In this document: positions 7,741-11,645 of the stretch, one piece after another | Numbering within the stretch: the stretch's first letter is position 1 | Layout of the letters: each line of letters begins with the position of its first letter | The notes under the pieces: model-generated | The model's input: only the letters and a program-made list of their open reading frames with translations | What the model was told of the DNA's origin: nothing | Databases searched by the model: none | Translations under genes and position numbers: made by a program | DNA from: Euperipatoides rowelli | Lineage: Eukaryota; Onychophora; Udeonychophora; Euonychophora; Peripatopsidae | DNA: 11,645 bases | Assembly: GCA_003024985.2 (NCBI GenBank) | Contig: PXIH01S0021408.1 | Strand: one strand, 5' to 3'

Positions 7741-8840
7741 TGATATATACCCTTAATCAAAGGAGAGAAAACAATATAGGAAAATATAAACATTCAGGGT
7801 TTGTTTATAAACATGTTTGGCATGAACGAATGGGACACAGACAATGGATGCCTCTGTTTGAATTAAGTAAAAATAAATTGGCCTCTGGATTGAAATATGA
7901 GAGTTGCAATCATGATAATTTTTGTTAAACTTGCAAAATGGGAGCATTGTCACAAAAACCTTTTAAAAGCAATACCAAGGTAAAAACAAAAAAGCATTTA
8001 GCCTCTTGCATATGGATGAATGTGGCCCTATTAAGCCTGTTTTCTTGGGTGGCAATAAGTATTTTTGTACAATAACTGATGAGTTTTCCCGTTACACTTA
8101 TGTGGAAACAATAGCGTTGAAATTGGATGTAAACCTGGTTGTTATAAACTTTATCAAACAAGAATATAATAGACTGGGATATTATCCTAATAAAGTACTG
8201 TAAGAACTGATGGTGGGGGTGAATTTGAAAATTTAGAAATTAATGCAATCTATCAGCTACATGGTATCATTCATCAACTTAACTTACCCCCCCCCCCCCA
8301 ACAAAATGGACAACCTGAGAGGAAGAATCAAAAACTTTTGGATATGGCCAGAAAAATAATAATAGGAAAGTCTTTGCCAAAATTCTTTGGGGTGAAGCAA
8401 TTCATACAGCTTCTTACATAAATAAATATAATTCCACATCCTACAGCAAAGAAAACACCCTACAGTTGTGTGGTGGGGGATTTCCAGAGGTATCTAACAT
8501 GAGAACATTTGAAAGTCCAACATAATATTATATACCAAGAAAAGAGAGGGGTAAGATTGATCCCACATCACATAAAGGATTCCTAGTTGATTATTGCGAT
8601 AGACAAAAGGGATATCGAGTCTGGTTACCAAAAACAAAATACTATAATCTCTTCCAGGAGCTTATATGAAAAAGATGACTACAAAGAGACCAGTGACCAG
8701 GAGAAGGATATAGACACTAATAATGATAATTCCATCATTAACTGTACTTTCAAAAGTGGAGAGTGTGGAAAAGGAGGAAAAAACAGTGATTAGAAAATCA
8801 GATAGAACAAATAAGAGCATTCCAGCTCAAAGATGGACTT
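7741..8840 (+). pseudogene. Copia pol: integrase, broken
   Basis: Integrase inserts the cDNA into the genome. The N-terminal zinc region is HHCC-like: WHERMGH (His at 7821 and 7836) and C-x2-C (7923 and 7932), with a TAA between the two Cys. The core carries MDECGP (Asp at 8015), RTDGGGEF (Asp at 8209) and NGQPERKN (Glu at 8317). The last two are separated by exactly 35 residues, the D-D-35-E spacing. Frame changes lie near 7960-8005, 8195-8205 and 8388-8393. Further on, GEAIHTASYI, KIDPTSHKGFLVDY and KGYRVWLPKTK are the conserved C-terminal blocks. RKSDRTNKSIPAQRW (about 8791-8836) resembles the linker before reverse transcriptase, but that domain does not follow. Confidence 0.88.
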
Positions 8841-8897
8841 ATTCTTGACTAAATTATATCCTCATACTAGGAATGAATATTATCCAACATGGCTGTT
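8841..8897 (+). other. Junction where reverse transcriptase and RNase H are missing
   Basis: About 60 bases lie between the post-integrase linker and the polypurine tract, where a complete copia element has reverse transcriptase and RNase H (together roughly 1.5-1.8 kb). No catalytic YVDD-type motif is found anywhere in the element. Confidence 0.8.
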
Positions 8898-8906
8898 GAG
8901 GGGGAA
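8898..8906 (+). promoter_or_regulatory. Polypurine tract
   Basis: GAGGGGGAA directly precedes the TGTTG start of the 3' LTR, which is the position of the plus-strand primer in LTR retrotransposons. Confidence 0.85.
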
Positions 8907-8916
8907 TGTTGTAATT

Positions 8917-8929
8917 CACCAGCTATGTT
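8917..8929. repeat. Target-site duplication of SINE copy A, left
   Basis: CACCAGCTATGTT, 12 of 13 identical to 9194-9206. The uninterrupted 5' LTR has a single CACCAGATATTT at the same place. Confidence 0.8.
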
Positions 8930-9193
8930 TTTTTTTTTTAAAAAATAAATAAATATCCCCTCCAAAAAGAGGAGAGATGTATTCTTTTTTGGTTTAATGA
9001 TAATCTTCCTGAAGGAACTGTGTATTTTCTTATAATAGTATATAATACACTAGTACAGTTCTTAAAGAGCCAATGCATTGAATTAAAAACCATGGCAAAG
9101 CCAGAGGGTAAAAAATGTTCCAAAGCTGGCCCAACTGAGACGCAAACCTAGAACATCTCGGCTTATGTCTTCATCCTCAAGTTTTACATCCTG
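8930..9193 (-). mobile_element. SINE-like retroposon, copy A, inside the 3' LTR
   Basis: About 265 bp on the minus strand, from CAGGATGTAAAACTTGAGG (ending at 9193 on the plus strand) to a 3' tail seen as the T-run near 8930-8939. It is flanked by CACCAGCTATGTT (8917-8929) and CACCAGTTATGTT (9194-9206), a 13-bp target duplication with one mismatch. It is homologous over its whole length to 10421-10677. No protein is encoded. The head contains GGTTTGCGTCTC, a weak resemblance to a pol III B box, but tRNA, 7SL or 5S ancestry cannot be assigned. Near the 3' end a small hairpin (CTCC/GGAG-type stem) is followed by T-rich, then A-rich sequence. Confidence 0.8.
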
Positions 9194-9206
9194 CACCAGT
9201 TATGTT
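9194..9206. repeat. Target-site duplication of SINE copy A, right
   Basis: CACCAGTTATGTT, the partner of 8917-8929; LTR sequence resumes immediately after it. Confidence 0.8.
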
Positions 9207-9618
9207 GATTTCTATTTGAAATGTCAAACATATAATATTATATATTTAGTTAACATTCTTTATTGCAAATACTAACATTATTTGTTATAATAGTTAATAA
9301 GGTTTAGTTAACTATGATAGTAACAATTTAAAAACAATCAGTCATTAGTGTTTAATTTTTCCTATTTGTGTCACTAGGGCACCATTATAACTATATACAT
9401 TGTGACATGCATACGAGTTGGTTGTCGATTTCCTATCACGATGTTAGCAAAATAATATTATTGTAATCTGTTGTTGTTATTATCAAAATTGTTAATAGAA
9501 TAAAATAATTAAAAAGAAAAATGATTCATTGATCTCTATATGGATATACCACTGGTACAACATTAATTGGACAATATCAGATGGAATATATAATCTTGAT
9601 TAATATAAGTTTTTATCA

Positions 9619-9623
9619 ATATT
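9619..9623. repeat. Copia target-site duplication, right copy
   Basis: ATATT directly after the 3' LTR, 4 of 5 identical to ATGTT at 6046-6050. Confidence 0.55.
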
Positions 9624-10420
9624 TAGTTTGACAGCAGTGTACATAAAGTATAAGTGAATTATTTCTATGACAAACTACTAACCATTTTATTAAAGTATTA
9701 GATTAAATATATTTCTTTTGCTGCTATAAATTAATTTCATTTATGACTGGAGAATATTGTTAAGGATGTATATTAGCTAAGAGAACATAAGTAGTGGTGC
9801 AATTAGGGAGGCATCAGAGTATGACCGTCCTCCTGCTAAAAAACTAACAACATCAATACTTCTATTAATACTTTCTATAATATTTACAACATGTAGTATA
9901 TTTTCAGTAATCTTGGAAAAATCTTACTTATTTTATACAATGGTAACAAAGATGATATCCCATTATTTACAATCCTATCCTTCATCTCAAGCTGAACCCT
10001 AACACCGACTATGTAGGCTAATAAAGAAATATGCCCCTACCTTATAATCAAAAGGTTAAATAACCCTTTTTTATCCTTTTTTTTTATCATTTCAGCTCAA
10101 TCATTAACCAATCAATGATCATTTTAGGGGTTAAATTCTATGTCCATGTACCGATTTATTTTCAGATAATATGATGTAAGACAGCTTGCGGAACTTCATG
10201 AAAAAACTCTTAACAATGGTGCTCACTGCCTATGGAAATTTTGATCATTTAATTATTTTCTGTCACCATTCATTACTTCATTGCAGAATATTTAGCTATT
10301 CTACACTAACAGTGATTATCCCTATATGGATAGATGCCATGAAATAGGAAAAATATGTGCCCTACTGACTGTTATAGTCTTTATTTGCTAACTTTTCGCT
10401 TTTTTTTTATTTATGGCACA
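9624..10420. other. Presumed cPLA2 intron; no gene found
   Basis: AT-rich sequence without a convincing coding frame or repeat. I looked on the minus strand for an upstream cPLA2 exon ending in a donor in phase 0 and found none with recognisable residues. Confidence 0.5.
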
Positions 10421-10677
10421 TTTTTTTTTTTAAAAAAAAAAAACTCCTTTCCAGGAGGAAGAGAGAGATGTATTTTTATTATTTAATAATCTCCCTAAGG
10501 GACTGCGAATTACACTTAATAATTTGGATAATACACTAATTAGGTTCTGAAAGAGCCAACGTTCTAAGTTAAAAACCCAGCAAGCCTGGGAAAACACCGT
10601 TCCAAAGCTAAACTAACTGTGACGCGAGCCTGGAATGTCTCAGCTTTATGTCATCATCCTCAAGTGAAAACATACTG
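10421..10677 (-). mobile_element. SINE-like retroposon, copy B
   Basis: A second member of the family at 8930-9193, same orientation and similar length, diverged by roughly a quarter to a third by eye. Shared blocks include TTCCAAAGCT, AAAGAGCCAA, AATACACTA, GAGAGATGTATT and TCATCCTCAAGT (plus-strand reading). The minus-strand head begins CAGTATGTTTTCACTTGAGG. The 3' end has hairpin CTCCT-GGAA-AGGAG, then a T-run and an A-run. No clear direct target duplication is seen. An 8-bp inverted repeat flanks it instead (ATGGCACA 10413-10420, TGTGCCAT 10690-10697), which may be chance. Confidence 0.78.
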
Positions 10678-11252
10678 CACTAAACAGTCTGTGCCATGAA
10701 GACAGGACTTATTGCACACTTTGTATCTTTTTTTATTAAATAAGGCAATCAAGACTGGCTGCAAGAATTATCTTTATAGGAATTACATAGATCTACTCGT
10801 GTATCTAATGCCTTCCCAATAACATTAATATTTTGTTTAATATAGTCTATGAATATATGTGGCTCCCTATTCTCTTTGTTAGAGTTAGAATCTGTTGTAT
10901 TAGTTATTACCAACTAACATTGAAGTGTTTTGATGTCTGTCATAGGACTGTTTACTAACTATAGGCTCGAGATCAGTGACAGCACCCTCCCACATGATTA
11001 AATGCATCTTGTTAAATCAAGGACAACATTATTAGCAAGAAGGAAATCTATTTATAATATGACACTGTAATTTAGGATGTCTTTACTACTTAAAAGTTTA
11101 AAAGAATACATAAATTTATTCTTACCATAAAGTAGAATGAATTGTAACCCTCTACTCTGTTTAGTAATAGTCTTACTATGTGGAGTACTGATTATCTCGG
11201 TTCTTTCTCATTATATATTCTATCAAATAATCCTATATTTTTGACAGTGTCA
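10678..11252 (-). other. Possible decayed coding remnant, unidentified
   Basis: On the minus strand, two adjoining frames look protein-like: WEGAVTDLEPIVSKQSYDRH (about 10997-10938) and, after a frame change, NKENREPHIFIDYIKQNINV (about 10888-10829). They recall a degenerated transposable-element polyprotein, and lie downstream of a protease-like motif on the same strand. I recognise no family, and the stretch may be non-coding. Confidence 0.2.
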
Positions 11253-11324
11253 TAATGTCAGATCCGATGCAGGATCTTTAAGACATTTTATTTTCCTACC
11301 ATTTATGGTGGCTGTAATAACATC
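11253..11324 (-). pseudogene. Possible retroviral-type aspartic protease remnant of an LTR element
   Basis: Twenty-four codons on the minus strand read with the blocks ITATINGRKIKCL, then KDPASDLTL, then a stop. Gypsy-type LTR elements have a protease of the form x-ING-x-x-(V/I)-K-x-L-x-D-(T/S)-(G/A)-(S/A)-D. Here the catalytic Asp (11274-11276) is followed by Pro-Ala rather than Thr/Ser-Gly/Ala. Only this short motif supports the call. No LTRs or reverse transcriptase for it are seen in the window. Confidence 0.3.
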
Positions 11325-11557
11325 CTAACTTCCCTTACAAATATAAACAGCTTCTGACATAGATTAATAATTTGCTTATCATAAGTTTGAATATGTGTAT
11401 TGTTTATTTTAGTCTGTGAAGATTTGCCAAAAAATGAATTACCATCTTAGGATGATTTTAATTATATTTAGGTTTAGTGTGATTGTGCTTATGTTTAAGC
11501 ATGCATGGTTTATCGTTAAAGTCTTATGTTTATCCTCTTTATCAGTGGTAAATCCAT

Positions 11558-11621
11558 ACAAACACAAATACAAATACAGATATGCCGGACAACAACAGAC
11601 TGTAGTCCAACGAGGTTGTCC
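11558..11621. repeat. Hexanucleotide-like repeat next to a nested hairpin
   Basis: A short ACAAAT-type repeat (about 11558-11579) is followed by a stem GGACAAC (11587-11593) with GTTGTCC (11615-11621), enclosing a smaller GACT/AGTC hairpin (11598-11607). A T-run ends the window at about 11637-11645. This could be one end of a retroelement on either strand, cut by the window edge; no family is recognised. Confidence 0.35.
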
Positions 11622-11645
11622 CTGGTCCTAATCTAATTTTTTTTT

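Larger units (their letters stand above)
6051..9618 (+). mobile_element. Defective Ty1/copia LTR retrotransposon, with a nested SINE, lacking RT and RNase H
   Basis: Full-ended copia-superfamily element: LTRs beginning TGTTG and ending ATCA, primer binding site right after the 5' LTR, polypurine tract right before the 3' LTR, and a near-perfect 5-bp target duplication. Internal order is gag, protease, integrase, which is the copia order (integrase before reverse transcriptase). The internal region is only about 2.4 kb, and reading goes from the linker after integrase straight to the polypurine tract, so reverse transcriptase and RNase H are gone. Stops and frameshifts run throughout. The LTRs differ by roughly 10% by eye, so it is an old insertion. 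It lies antisense to the cPLA2 gene. The 3' LTR is interrupted by a SINE-like element. Confidence 0.93.
8907..9618 (+). repeat. 3' LTR of the copia element, split by a SINE
   Basis: Starts TGTTGTAATTCACC and ends TTTTATCA. Bases 8907-8929 and about 9207-9618 together align with the whole 5' LTR; the middle is an inserted SINE-like element with its duplicated target. An AATAAA at 9499-9504 could serve as a polyadenylation signal; the 5' LTR reads AATAGA at the same place. It lacks the left arm of the 5' LTR palindrome. Confidence 0.92.

Noticed and set aside
8938-9123. 61-codon minus-strand open frame
   Set aside because: It lies entirely inside SINE copy A and is broken in copy B, so it is not coding.
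8898-9206. 3' LTR beginning at TGTTG at 9203
   Set aside because: The polypurine tract and the matching TGTTGTA(A)TTCACC start are at 8898-8920; the TGTTG at 9203 is part of the duplicated target site beside the SINE.
11416-11631. 71-codon plus-strand open frame
   Set aside because: It runs through the simple repeat and the hairpin at the window edge. Residue composition follows the AT-rich background, and there is no family resemblance.
1-11645. CRISPR array, bacterial operons, tRNA or rRNA genes
   Set aside because: No regularly spaced direct repeats, no ribosome-binding-site and ORF series, and no complete tRNA or rRNA sequence; intron structure and element types show a eukaryotic genome.

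Overview
This window looks like AT-rich, non-coding animal DNA (by eye about 70% A+T or more), most of it intron and old transposable elements. The one host coding segment I can support is a 137-nt internal exon on the minus strand (5771-5907). It encodes the nucleophile-elbow region of a group IV cytosolic phospholipase A2 (cPLA2), with both splice signals intact. I could not place the flanking exons, so introns of at least about 5.7 kb on both sides appear to fill the rest. A split animal gene plus a copia element primed by an internal fragment of initiator tRNA-Met fits an invertebrate such as an arthropod, but the sequence does not fix the species.

Left part (1-5770). A decayed plus-strand LINE endonuclease domain (about 841-1330) faces a minus-strand LINE endonuclease fragment (about 2113-1780). 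The minus-strand domain seems to be split by a roughly 1.1-kb insertion (2114-3206), which is bounded by an 11-bp direct repeat and has a T-run directly beside one copy. The rest is AT-rich DNA with a CA-rich microsatellite, a CT run, a short tandem repeat and small hairpins.

Centre (5771-9623). The cPLA2 exon lies 143 nt from a complete-ended but internally defective Ty1/copia retrotransposon (6051-9618), inserted antisense to the gene. Its parts in order are: 5' LTR (449 bp), a primer binding site matching the copia-type half-tRNA-iMet site, broken gag with a damaged zinc knuckle, protease with DSGA, the HHCC zinc region and integrase with a recognisable D-D-35-E triad, a polypurine tract, and the 3' LTR. 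Reverse transcriptase and RNase H are missing. The 3' LTR is split by a minus-strand SINE-like element with a 13-bp target duplication. The 5' LTR alone carries a perfect 28-bp stem, 3-nt loop palindrome.

Right part (9624-11645). A second copy of the same SINE-like family lies at 10421-10677. Beyond it is a possible remnant of a second LTR-element protease on the minus strand (about 11253-11324), and a small nested hairpin beside a hexanucleotide-like repeat at the window edge.

The order of events can be read from the nesting: the copia element landed in a cPLA2 intron, its LTRs diverged, and a SINE entered the 3' LTR. No gene here other than cPLA2 looks functional, and I found no gene cluster or novel enzymatic system. 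The most unusual items are the LTR-specific palindrome, the nested insertions, and the homopolymer that rewrote two integrase codons without changing the spacing.
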